Of a stretch of 64,000 nt of DNA, positions 49,266 through 59,765 are shown piece by piece. The notes beneath the pieces are model-generated. The model worked only from the letters and a program-made list of their open reading frames with translations, was not told where the DNA came from and did not search any database. Within the stretch, counting starts at the first letter, position 1; every line of letters starts with the position of its first letter. This DNA comes from Sipunculus nudus. Its lineage: Eukaryota > Annelida > Sipuncula > Golfingiida > Sipunculidae. The translations under genes were made by a program, and so were the position numbers. The stretch spans positions 66,466,453 through 66,530,452 of the forward strand of contig CM049311.1 in NCBI GenBank assembly GCA_026874595.1. Reading direction: 5' to 3'.

Positions 49266-50612
49266 CTTACTTGAATTTTTCCCACGCAAATGCACGTGAC
49301 TGTACGGTTAGTGCCCGCTTGCGGCTACAACCCACGCACAGCCTGCTTCGTCAATAACGAAACTCAGTTTACAGAAATCCGTGCAATTTCTGGGCTGCCT
49401 CAAAATAGTGGAATGTAGATTTCCTTGTAATCAATATATTAAGCTGTAGGCGCCCTATACACCACGGTACTATTCAGATTAGAAATGCAAAGCTTTTATG
49501 GTGACTGTCAGGTCATTGTGATGCCAAAAACTATATATCATTATTTGCATGTCATATCCGTATGTCTTGTATCTAATTTGTTTCATCGTGCTCCATTATA
49601 TGTTTATATGATCTATTATACGGTCCCATTAAAGCAATACCCGCTACAAAACAGATGGGGTTTGAACCGAGTCCACTGATTCATACTTTCCGAAAACAAT
49701 TACACACATAACCGAGTTCTTGAGGTTAGTGTACAAGCCCATATCCCTTTTAACCGGAGTATTTTGGTCTATTTTGGTTTATTATGTTTAAAAATAATTA
49801 AATATAATGCTCCTGCATTTACAGACTACTAACATTTCCTTTGGCTTTTCATTCGAAAAAGGTTTAAAAATTATCAATTAATAATCATGGTCCCAATAAA
49901 ATTTAACAAAGAAAACATTATTTCTCCACTTTGGCGCAACGCAATAAATGTTTTAACACGAGCGCCATCAAGCGTCAGTCCAAAGAACTACTACCTGACC
50001 GGTTGCGAGAACATGTGACGTTGCACGTATCTAGACATATGACTTGCGTTATTGAAACACAGACTCTGTCCCTCGTAGCGCTACGAGGTATCCTGTGCAC
50101 AGTGTATTGTAAAAAAACTGGAACGCTCTTTATTGGCATAGATTTTGGAAGAACCTCAAATTAAGGGTTTCTTGGTGAGTAACCAGGTAAAGTCAAGATA
50201 TAATTGATCATGTCAGGTACGCCCTGGTTTGGACAAAAAACGGTCCTAATATAATTAAGTGCCGATATTGCGAGGCTAGACCCTGTTGTGTCTCTATGAT
50301 AAACATATATGTGTAACGTTACAAGGTCTAGGTTTAGGCTTGTTTGCGTTTGTTACAGCCCGATTGCTCCAGTACACCCCGCGTTCAGCGAGCTGATATG
50401 CACTTGGTTCATATGTAACAAAGAACAGGCAGTATTTTGTTATCTCCAGGCGGGGATCCAGGATTTGGTCAACGCTTGTGTAGATTAACATTGGGTGATT
50501 ACTCAGAGCAATTTACCTCTCATGGTTTTAAAATGGTCTAATAAAATATAAACGGTTGAGAGGGGGGGGGGGGGCTGATCTGATTAAAATAATGAACAAT
50601 GAAAGATGCATT
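49262..50612. other. Upstream flank of the sulfotransferase gene
   Basis: No coding exon recognised. A perfect 18-bp palindrome CCTCGTAGCGCTACGAGG lies at 50,071-50,088. G run at about 50,562-50,573. A non-coding first exon of the sulfotransferase may lie here or further upstream. Confidence 0.35.
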
Positions 50613-50647
50613 TTTCCTCATTACAGATTCTTTAAACAGATACAACC

Positions 50648-51311
50648 ATGGACAGGGCAGAGGCTCGAAAGACAGAGTCTGGGACAGAGAAAGAAGCAGC
50701 CAGGGATGGAAAACCAGACAAATACGCCATCCCTAATGAAAAATGGCACAACGGGATCCGTCGTATGTTCTACTGGAACCCCGACGTCTTGGAAGGTGTC
50801 ATCAACTACCAGGTTGAAGACGGTGACGTCATTGTCTGCGGTTACCCAAAGACAGGTGAGACTGACGTCAATGACGCTCAATGACGTCAGACCTGTTATC
50901 ACTACGCATGCTCTGATTATGATAATTAATATATATATAATTAGAAATGATCTGCGAGAATGCAGTCTTTTCTCCGCGGTCACAGCGGTCTATGTTTAGC
51001 AACAGAGCATGATATGTATATGTATGTGATGTATCTGAATTACTACCGTCGGTTTCGCCTCATCGGCTCATCAGGTGACTGAAGTTCAACTATTGCAATA
51101 TCGGTATTTATAATTACTTTTTTCGCACGGTTGGGTTACCTTGGTCCAAGGCGACATCAGTGACACAGATCGAGAAACTATAACAATCTTATAAGCTCTA
51201 AACAAAAGAACTTATTGAACAAACGTTCTGAAACTGTCGCCAATGCATCCACCTGTCACCTGATGAGCCGATTAGCGAAACCGGCGGTTATGATTCAGAT
51301 CCATCACATAC

Positions 51312-51380
<69 letters not shown>

Positions 51381-51523
51381 CAGCATTACCTGACGAGTGC
51401 AACAACTACATAGTAGTAAAATGTCTGAAAATACTTGACTCGTCTTCATTTTGTATAATTATAAAGGTCTGGTGAAATGCCATAGAGCAATCTAGTAGTT
51501 GATGCTCGCAGAAAACCTGCAGA

Positions 51524-51596
<73 letters not shown>

Positions 51597-51612
51597 TTAT
51601 ATATTTATATAT

Positions 51613-51643
<31 letters not shown>

Positions 51644-53162
51644 CATAAAACATACAATTATAAGTCTATATAACGAAATGATGATTAAATTAAATACCGA
51701 CTAGCTTCCAATAAAAATAAAATAAAATATGGTATTGAAAGTGATATAAAGGAACTTTTATATGAGGCAGAAATTGATAATGCAAGTAGTAATTTGCAAT
51801 AAAAACAATTTTTTTCTGTATGTGTCTGAATTCGACTATTTGTTTGTATCGCTGTGCGATATTATCTATATATTGGTAGTTCGCGATACGGTGATTCGCA
51901 TATTGCGTATCGCGATATTTTTTCGATATTTCGTTAAATATGCCTAAAACTGATTTTTAAAGAAATCTGTTGCAGATTTAGACATATTATTCTGGAATTG
52001 TCTACATTAATCAAGGAAACATCATGGGAAAATTAAGGAACTTTGTTTTCATGAAATGCTAAGGTTCAGTGTATATATACATGAACCATTTACCTGAGGT
52101 TTTTTAATATCAGTATCTTAATTACTTCGTTTTATAATTGCTAGCGATATGCAAATAATGCTGATATGCGAAGTGTGACATCCTGGTACTAGCGTGTACG
52201 TAAAATGGTAGCCCCGATGAGCGGTTTAAGGAACTGAGAAAATAAACCTGTCAGATTTCAAGTATAGGACGCAGGGATGCGACAGGAAAAGTACTCCGAG
52301 GAAAGCATGCAGACGAGAATCTATCTGCGGGGAGGGTTTAGCGACAGATTCACATGCATCGGCAACGTATAATGGTACATATCTATAGAAAACACTGTAT
52401 TAACAACATATCTATGAAGATCATATATGCATTTTTTCTTTTTCAGGCAACATATGGCTGTCCATTATCGTAGCAGCGATTAAACGACAGGACGATCTGG
52501 ACAACTTCGAGAAGGATCCTGCGATATCTAACATTTACCTGGAAAGCCAGCTATTGGTAAAGAAGGAGGATAAACGTCCACCCGTGTTTATGTCTCACGC
52601 GTACTGGCATCACCTCCCACGGACGGCTCAAGGGGGGAAGGGTAAACTTATCAATATATTCCGGAACCCCAAAGACGCGGCCTTGTCGTTTTATCATTTC
52701 CATAAAGTTTTTAAAATGTATGGTCCCTGGGAGGGGCCGTGGGATGTCTTCTTTGAGGAGTATATAAATGGTACCGTGATCGAGGGTGGCTATTTTGACC
52801 ACGTGCGCAGCTTCTGGGAGCACCGGGACAAATCAAATATATTGTTTATTACTTACGAAGAACTCAGGACTGAACCCAAAGTATGCATAAGCAAAATAGC
52901 TGATTTTATCGGATGCCCACTCACAGAGGAAAACCTGAACAAAATCATTAAGATTACATCGTTTGAAAATATGAGGAACTCTCCCACTCTCAATGTCGTC
53001 AGTTCATCCGGGCTGCTCGTGGAGGGAGGGAACTTTGTTAGGAAAGGAGAAATCGGTAACTGGAAAACTTTGTTTACGGAAGATCAGGAACGACGGATGG
53101 ATGAAAAGCTGGCGCAGCTTTGTAAAGAAACTGGACATCCTTATCCGGAGATTCGGGAGTAA
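50648..53162 (+). CDS. Cytosolic sulfotransferase (SULT family), two exons: 50648-50855, 52447-53162
   Basis: Transfers sulfate from PAPS to small hydroxyl or amine substrates in the cytosol. Joined length is 924 bp, 307 residues plus stop, normal for the family. The ATG sits in ACAACCATGG; a splice acceptor (TTCCTCATTACAG, ending 50,626) just upstream suggests the coding start lies in the second transcribed exon. The intron is phase 1 with GT at 50,856 and TTTTTCAG before 52,447. Seen: PAPS 5'-phosphosulfate loop YPKTGNIW (66-73; the usual loop is PKSGTTW, so two hydroxyl residues are replaced by Asn and Ile, while the Lys is kept); His125 in HHLP, the likely catalytic base; 3'-phosphate site FRNPKDAALSFYHF (141-154); and FVRKGEIGNWKTLFT (266-280), the RKGxxGDWKxxFT signature. 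The dimer motif that follows is degenerate. An acidic/basic 30-residue N-terminal extension is present. Substrate cannot be told. Confidence 0.92.
51031..51085 (-). ncRNA. Hammerhead ribozyme-like motif, minus strand
   Basis: Read on the minus strand: CTGATGA (51,074-51,068), stem II GCC/GGC with loop GATGA (51,067-51,057), GAAA (51,056-51,053), a three-pair stem III ACC/GGT with loop GAC, then A at 51,044 as the cleavage-site base, so cleavage would fall between 51,044 and 51,043. Stem I (51,043 downward against 51,075 upward) pairs at about seven of the first nine positions including two G-U pairs. All core bases of the family are present. The short stem III resembles hammerheads described in Penelope-like elements and retrozymes. 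Activity is untested. Confidence 0.65.
51250..51300 (+). ncRNA. Hammerhead ribozyme-like motif, plus strand (degenerate)
   Basis: CTGATGA (51,260-51,266), then GCCGATTAGC, which can form only a two-pair stem II because one base is lost relative to the minus-strand copy, GAAA (51,277-51,280), stem III ACC/GGT with loop GGC, and T at 51,289 as the cleavage-site base. Stem I pairing is poor (first pair A-C). Probably a weakened sister of the minus-strand motif. Confidence 0.45.
51314..51373. repeat. (TA)n microsatellite in the sulfotransferase intron
   Basis: About 60 bp of TA adjoining the inverted-repeat element. Confidence 0.95.
51526..51643. repeat. (TA)n with TTTATA interruptions in the sulfotransferase intron
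   Basis: Pure TA to about 51,587, then TATTTATA units. Confidence 0.9.
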
Positions 53163-54078
53163 ACTGTAGACTGGCCCAGTCGATGCAGTGGTAAAAGACT
53201 TAATTCACAGTCATGAAACTTGCTCTCGCTGTGTCGGGATGCTAAGAACAGGTACTGTCACCTTGTGGCAAATTATATAACTAATTTTCGGCTCTCTGAA
53301 AGATTCTTTTCATTTAGTGATATATAAAAGCTGGCAATTACTAACGTCTTTCGGTACATGAAATCACGTTTTATATTTCACATTTTAGTACTGAACATAA
53401 ACGCTAGAGCATTTACAGGGTTAGGAGTTAACTCAAGTGAGTCGACATTGGTTGAGTGAACAAACCCGCTAATCTTCCTTGTACACCTGTTCTTTTTGGC
53501 GTAAGCGAAACTTTTTTCGATACGATGGTGGTGCCATCTATTGGATCCTGATAAAGAGAAGTTGCTCACTTAGGGTCTTATAAAAAAAAAAGAAAATGAC
53601 ACAAACTCATTTTCAGATTTAACACATATACGCAATATTATTTTCTTTTGTGATTTTGATTGTGTCATCATGTTTATTTAGTATGCTATTAAAACAAAAA
53701 CAACATTTTTATAAATATATAGTATGTTTTAAGCAGACTGTGAGATATGGTTGTTGGCCGATAGTCCTATACATATGTGTTATATTAAACTTCATATTAG
53801 TGCGTGTCTTATTTTATTTGGTTTTGGTTTGATAAAAACAGATCCATACATAGAATACATCTGTTAACAAGATAGAAGTCAGCGGCATCAACTGATTACA
53901 ACTGTCGTCAAAACCTATTTGTCTGAAAAAAAATGAACGGTGGTACACTTACCGATACATGTGCTTATTTTCTCACAAATCGATCAACATTCTTAATACA
54001 TGAACTACAATTGCTAACCTTTATTATACTTAGCAGTATTTCAGAGTGTAAGAAAAAAAAAGATGCATTGAAGAGTAT
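53163..54078. other. Sulfotransferase 3' flank
   Basis: Holds the 3' UTR. No clear AATAAA close to the stop; an ATTAAA lies near 53,690. GGTGGTGCCATC at about 53,527 is a degenerate member of the GGTGGCGCCACC family. Confidence 0.35.
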
Positions 54079-54905
54079 TTAGCTCAGCTGGGTGAAAGTC
54101 ATCAGTTATAGTGATCACCCGTTGTTCGTCCTTCTGTCCGTTCCTCCTGCCGGGCTGTGGTAATATATATCGTAACGGTTGAATCTAAAAACGTCTAATT
54201 TAATCATCTTAAGTGGATGCCCCATTTAATCACCCAGTTCCTCCGTCTGTACGTCTGTCTGTCCGTCCGCCCATAAATGAGTTTCCAGGTGATAACTTCT
54301 GTTTGGATTGATATCTGGAGATTAAACTTGACTGCTGTATTGCCCACCACTAAAGCAAGAAACCTTATGATTTTGGGGTGATGAGGTCAAAGGTCAAGGT
54401 CACAGGACCCACTGATTTTGGTTGCATTTTAAGCCAAAGTTTCACCAAAATCTCTCATCTTTAGCATATATCTGATCTGCCGGGGGGGGGGGGGGGGGGT
54501 GATTTTGGGGTCACAAGGTCAAAAGTCAGGGTCACAGGGGCCATCTGTCCACACATTAGTTTCCAGATGATAACTCCAGTTTAGTTTGACATATTGGTTT
54601 CAAACTTGTATATTGCCCACCACTAAAGCAAGAAACCTTATGATTTTTGGGTCATGAGGTCAAGATCACAGGACCCACTTATAAAAAAGGAATGTGGATG
54701 CATTTAGTTTTTGGACGATAAGTCAGGTTCGGATAGACAAATTTGCTTCAAGCTTGATTTATTAATGACCCACCACTAATGTAAGAACCATTTTGATTTC
54801 GGTGACCTGAGGTCAAAGGTGAATGTCACAGGACCCACATTTTGAAAACGCTCATAAAATATCCCTATAGACAAATTCAACTGAGCGTCGAGACCCATGG
54901 GTCCT
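54079..54905 (+). repeat. Long dispersed element beginning AGCTCAGCTGG, copy 2
   Basis: Starts AGCTCAGCTGGGTGAAAGTC, has the TCCGTC-rich leader (54,240-54,273), several AGGTCAAGGTCACAGG modules, the 'TTTCCAGATGATAACTCCAG' module and ends GTCGAGACCCATGGGTCC. Shorter than the copy at 3,008-4,386. G run at 54,481-54,500. Confidence 0.6.
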
Positions 54906-54929
54906 TGGTTTTCAGGGTGTCAGTTAAGC

Positions 54930-55045
54930 TTTTTGTAGCATGGACCCCCCCCCCCCCCCCCCCCATTTCCAGACCGGAGGACTTTTTTTTAGGTTTTGTC
55001 ATTAGTGCTCCTGGGTTGGACATCTCCCTTTCCTAAATCCTGGAT
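54930..55045 (+). repeat. Oligo-C dispersed element, partial copy C
   Basis: Right part only: GCATGGAC then about 20 C, ATTTCCAGACCGG, TTTTTTTTAGG, TAAATCCTGGATCTGCC. It abuts the right end of the preceding element. Confidence 0.5.
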
Positions 55046-55727
55046 CTGCCTCGGTCTTCTTTAGGCTATATATGAAAACTGATGGTCTCCATGTGTCGGT
55101 AATGCAAGATAGGATAAAATGCTTTCTTTAGAGCTATAATTGTTTTTTGTTTGTTTATCATTCTCTGTTACAGCCCTGTGCCAGTCAGCGTAATATTTTT
55201 ATCTTATCTTTCTGTGTTGTGGTATTAACATGTTTATTCGATATAGGCCTTACGTGTCATCTTAACCTTGTATGAAGACTGTTAATTATACTAAAGAATG
55301 TTTCATGTGTGTATCAACTGGATCCATTAGGGCCCTATTGACAATCAGGGTCAACATACGAAGAGCTGAACAGACTATCCTCGTATAACATGTTTGAAAT
55401 AAACGTATGCATATATGATTGATTAGTTAACGTGACATTTTATTCCCTGGTGTTTTCGTACTGTGTCTGTAGACGAGATTTAACACTCCTTCAACTACAT
55501 TCATCACAAACAAGGCAGGGCCTATGTAAGAAATACATGATTATTTAACCTCACGCCCGTATGAGCCACACTATAGTGTTATCTCTTGTATTCATATTAT
55601 ATGTGTGAATATATGTACAGATCAAATGTGTGAGTTTGATTATGATTATGCACGATTATGTTTCTTTAGGTCCTTATATAGAAAGCGATTATTATGAAAT
55701 GACAAACTCGCGTGTGTAAGTTCATAA

Positions 55728-55733
<6 letters not shown>
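55046..55733. other. Intergenic DNA
   Basis: No gene. From about 55,620 very decayed units of the following minisatellite can be made out. Confidence 0.35.

Positions 55734-55788
<55 letters not shown>
55734..55788. repeat. (TA)n microsatellite
   Basis: About 54 bp of TA within decayed minisatellite units. Confidence 0.95.
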
Positions 55789-55790
<2 letters not shown>

Positions 55791-55799
55791 TAAGTTGTC

Positions 55800-57490
55800 A
55801 TGTGTGTGTGTGCGTCCAAAGATAGCGATTGTGATATGGCATACCCTTGTGTGTGTGAGTCGAAAACTCTTGTATTTGTTTGCGTCTAAATAGACAATGG
55901 TTTTAAAGAGGAGCTTTCATGTCTGTATGCGTCCATAGATACAACATGTAAGATGACACGTTTATATATATGCGTCTTCAGATAACCGTAGTAAGATGAG
56001 GCTCATGTGTCTGTCTGTCCGTCCACAGATAACGACTGTGAGATGACACCTTCATGTATGTGTGTGTATGCATTCAGATAACGATTGTAAGATGACACCT
56101 GAATGTGTTTTTATACAGATCACAATTGTGAGATGACACCTTCATGTGTGTGTATGCAGATAACGATTGTGAGATGACACCTTCATGTGTGTGTATGCAG
56201 ATAACGATTGTGATATGACACCTTCATGTGTGTGTATGCTGATAACGATTGTGAGATGACACCTTCATGTGTGTGTATGCAGATAACGATTGTGAGATGA
56301 CACCTTCATGTGTGTGTATGCAGATAACGATTGTGAGATGACACCTTCATGTGTGTGTGTGTGCAGATAACGATTGTGAGATGACACCTTCATGTGTGTG
56401 TATGCTGATACCGATTGTGAGATGACACCTTCATGTGTGTGTGTGTGCAGATAACGATTGTGAGATGACACCTTCATGTGTGTGTATGCAGATAACGATT
56501 GTGAGATGACACCTTCATGTGTGTGTATGCAGATAACGATTGTGAGATGACACCTTCATGTGTGTGTGTGTGCAGATAACGATTGTGAGATGACACCTTC
56601 ATGTGTGTGTATGCAGATAACGATTGTGAGATGACACCTTCATGTGTGTGTGTGTGCAGATAACGATTGTGAGATGACACCTTCATGTGTGTGTATGCTG
56701 ATACCGATTGTGAGATGACACCTTCATGTGTGTGTATGCAGATAACGATTGTGAGATGACACCTTTATGTGTGTGTATGCAGATAACGATTGTGAGATGA
56801 CACCTTCATGTGTGTGTGTGTGCAGATAACGATTGTGAGATGACACCTTCATGTGTGTGTATGCAGATAACGATTGTGATATGACACCTTCATGTGTGTG
56901 TGTGTGCAGATAACGATTGTGAGATGACACCTTCATGTGTGTGTATGCAGATAACGATTGTGAGATGACACCTTTATGTGTGTGTATGCAGATAACGATT
57001 GTGAGATGACACCTTCATGTGTGTGTTTGCAGATAACGATTGTGAGATGACACCTTCATGTGTGTGTGTGTGCAGATAACGATTGTGAGATGACACCTTC
57101 ATGTGTGTGTATGCAGATAACGATTGTGAGATGACACCTTCATGTGTGTGTGTGTGCAGATAACGATTGTGAGATGACACCTTCATGTGTGTGTATGCTG
57201 ATACCGATTGTGAGATGACACCTTCATGTGTGTGTATGCAGATAACGATTGTGAGATGACACCTTCATGTGTGTGTATGCAGATAATACATACATGTTTG
57301 TTGGATGACACGTTCATGTGTGTGCATACAGATAATGTATGTGAGATGACACGTGTGTATACAGATGAAGATTGTGGGATGACACGTTCATGTGTGTGTT
57401 AGTCCACAGATGACGACTGTAAGGTTACATCCTCGTGTGTATGCGTCCATAGATAACGATAGAAAGTGAGATGACATGCTGTCATTTGTG
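55800..57490 (+). repeat. 41/43-bp minisatellite, about 28 close copies plus decayed flanks
   Basis: Unit GATAACGATTGTGAGATGAC followed by ACCTTCATG and (TG)n then (T)ATGCA. Copies between about 56,100 and 57,290 are almost identical; copies at 55,800-56,100 and 57,290-57,490 are progressively diverged (AGATGAAGATTGTGGG, AGATGACGACTGTAAGG). Two length variants (ATGCAG and GTGTGCAG linkers) and point variants (CTGATACCG, CTTTATG) recur at steps of about 209 and 250 bp. Minus-strand 70-codon frames across it are artefacts. Confidence 0.95.
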
Positions 57491-57562
57491 TGTCCAAAAA
57501 GTAAATTTAAGAAGACGTATCCTCATTTTCATGAAATTATATATATCGCATACGTACGTGTG

Positions 57563-57690
57563 TTTGTGTGCATACATTCTCTGGCCTCGGTGGTTCCACT
57601 CCGGTCAAAGTCTAACAGCTGTTCATAGCGTACGTTAACACTTGTGAGAGCTGGCGGCACTTTCAACACGTGTACGGTATGAATAACAGA
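57563..57690 (-). CDS. Candidate exon, possibly VIT-like (inter-alpha-trypsin inhibitor heavy-chain type)
   Basis: One minus-strand frame reads SVIHTVHVLKVPPALTSVNV then RYEQLLDFDRSGTTEAREC. The 'K.P......V...YE.LL' pattern recalls part of the VIT domain, in a CpG-richer stretch than its surroundings. A possible acceptor follows a pyrimidine-containing tract near 57,690-57,695. No neighbouring exon was found. The resemblance is short and could be chance. Confidence 0.2.
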
Positions 57691-58394
57691 CCTCGGCACA
57701 AAGGTTAAAGGCAACGGACGTCCACGTGACTTTGTCAAGAGTGGTGCGGGGGGAGGTGACGTGTGAGAGGTAAACTGACCGGCACGAATTGTATATGAAT
57801 CATATCGCAGTCAAGTAAACAATACTATATCAGTAAGTAACACTTAAATAGTATAACCATCTTTCTGAAAGAAAGTCGGCACTGATCTTTTGAGTCTGAG
57901 ATCAGTTTACTGTGCTTGTGTATGCATGTGTTGTATCTGGCTGATGAACCAGCTTTGCTTATTTATTTCATGTGTGGCAGTCATGAGTGGAATTTGAATC
58001 ATTATGTTTACTTCTCGGCACAATCAATTAGGTAACCGTATTGAGACGATGTACCACAGTTTCGGTCGTGTTACCATCTGATATCGCCCGACACGTTGTA
58101 TACACATGTGGTGTCTTGTATAAGCCGGCCGACCGTCTTTGAACAGTGTACAGGCCTGCGGGACCGTATCAGGTGTATATACACGGGGGTCAGCCTCAGA
58201 GGCGCTGTATTCGAAAGATGTATCTCTGTATTAACAGTTCATCATTCATCTTTTTCTTTTGTCTACGTGTAAAGACGTACTACATATTGTAGGTTAAAAA
58301 TAATCTCTTTCGTTCATTTATATTCGAGGTAGGAAAACTTAATTAGGTGGCGCCACCAAAAGCTCATGGCCAAAACATGTGAACAGATTTTCAC
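57691..58394. other. Intergenic DNA
   Basis: No gene recognised. A GGTGGCGCCACC palindrome lies at 58,346-58,357. Confidence 0.35.
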
Positions 58395-58655
58395 ACAGAG
58401 AGCGCAGACCTTCACCAAGACATTACCCCCAAATTGCGTTCTCAGGAATGCAGCATTTTTCCTTTAAAAAAATCCTGGACCCAGATGGTGATCCTGATCA
58501 CCCCCAAATTTTAATTAAAATTTGTTCAATAAATCATTGTCAACTATCCTGAAAATTTCATCAAAATCCGTTAATAACTTGAGTAATTTTGCCAACACAG
58601 AGACAAATAAACCAACGCTGGAAAAAATCATAACCCCAGTTTGGCGGAAGGTAAT
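58395..58655. repeat. Short dispersed element with CTCCGCC-type ends, uninterrupted copy
   Basis: GCGCAGACCTTCACCAAGAC at the left, then AGGAATGCAGCATTTTTCC, GGTGATCCTGATCACCCCC, TCATCAAAATCCGTTAATAA and at the right TTTGGCGGAAGGTAA. Same layout as 1,265-2,077 without the 0.56 kb insertion. Confidence 0.6.
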
Positions 58656-59116
58656 AAATAAAAAAAAAAAAACCAGTTACTTTATGAAACTTGCCGCTGT
58701 CCCTCATATGCAGATATGGAATGTAAGGATAAGCACAGATACAGGGGGAGTTGGGCTGGACCCTCTGCGCCCCGCCCCGTCCCAGGCAAACACTCTGAAT
58801 ACGTCTTGTGGTCATTCGGCTGTGTTTCAGTGGGAATATTATTGACATACGCGAATGACATTCATGTTCAAGCTTTGCATTTTGAGGGTTAAACGTACAC
58901 ATAGGCGAGAGTTGCTGATCACTGATCAGCGTCGCCACGCGGATTAGTACCTCCGGAACCTCATTTTGTACTTTGCAGCAGAGATATAACCCAGCCCCCC
59001 CCCCCCCTTTCCTGTGATATTCAGTTCAACATGCCGATATACAGCTGACCTATGCAGATCATTAATTTTAACACTAATCTAATCATATACCAAGGGCGTG
59101 CGCAGGATTTTAGCAT

Positions 59117-59149
<33 letters not shown>

Positions 59150-59547
59150 CTCATGACCGCAAAAAGTCTGAGGAGACCCCCCCCCCCCCTTCGGCAAATT
59201 GTTCCAAATTACATAGCCACATGCAGTTTTTACTGGGTTTTTGCCTATGCATACAGTTAGGCCTATACTTCGCGTCGGGAATGACAGTCACCAATTATTG
59301 GTAATGTGTCTATTCGATCAAATTAATAAATTGATTAAAAACTGAATAATTTTTGAGCAGAAAGGATTTATTTCATCAGTTTTTTGTGAGAAAATATGTT
59401 AACGCTCTGTATGAGACTTAGCAGGGCCTCCGAGAGAAATATTTCGAGGCGGTACAAAAGGTTTCCGGCCCCCTTCTGTTTTTTCGTTGTAATAACCATT
59501 CAGTTTTACGGATGTAATGAACACTTTATTTGATTTAATTCCAAGGC
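58656..59547. other. Intergenic DNA with long G and C runs
   Basis: C run near 58,987-58,997; an almost pure G run of about 31 at 59,118-59,149 after GGGCGTGCGCAGGATTTTAG; C run near 59,177-59,189. These belong to a second oligo-G/C repeat type. No gene. Confidence 0.5.
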
Positions 59548-59765
59548 AGGGGTGGATCCGGGACTTAGGAAAAGGGGGGGGGGGGGTCCGTCCCAGGAGA
59601 ACTAATGAAAATCATAAAAAGGAGGTCATCAAATCCGGGATAGGGGTGGTCGAGGCTGCAAAATGTCGTCTAAAACCCTTTAAAAAAGGTTCCTTCGGGT
59701 GAAAAAGGGGGGGGGGGGGAGTCCGGACCCTCTGGACCCCCCCCCCCCCTGGATCCGCTTCTGCA
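59548..59765 (-). repeat. Oligo-C dispersed element, copy B (inverted)
   Basis: Reverse complement of the 10,620-10,835 type. Outer ends are GGTGGATCCGGGAC and CTGGATCCGCTTCTGC, so both ends carry GGATCC with similar flanks in inverted orientation. Inside: G and C runs at about 59,573-59,586, 59,707-59,719 and 59,737-59,749, and GTGAAAAAGGGGG. Confidence 0.65.

Larger units (their letters stand above)
51008..51318. mobile_element. Inverted-repeat element in the sulfotransferase intron, hammerhead core in each arm
   Basis: Arms of about 65-75 bp (51,008-51,082 and 51,246-51,318) are imperfect reverse complements, separated by about 165 bp of unrelated sequence and followed directly by a (TA)n tract. 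Each arm contains the hammerhead-type core described in the next two entries. No coding sequence. Confidence 0.7.

Noticed and set aside
49931-50164. 77-codon open frame upstream of the sulfotransferase
   Set aside because: No family resemblance and no link to the sulfotransferase frame.
56265-57186. Four similar 70-codon minus-strand frames
   Set aside because: Repeat of the minisatellite unit, not a gene family.
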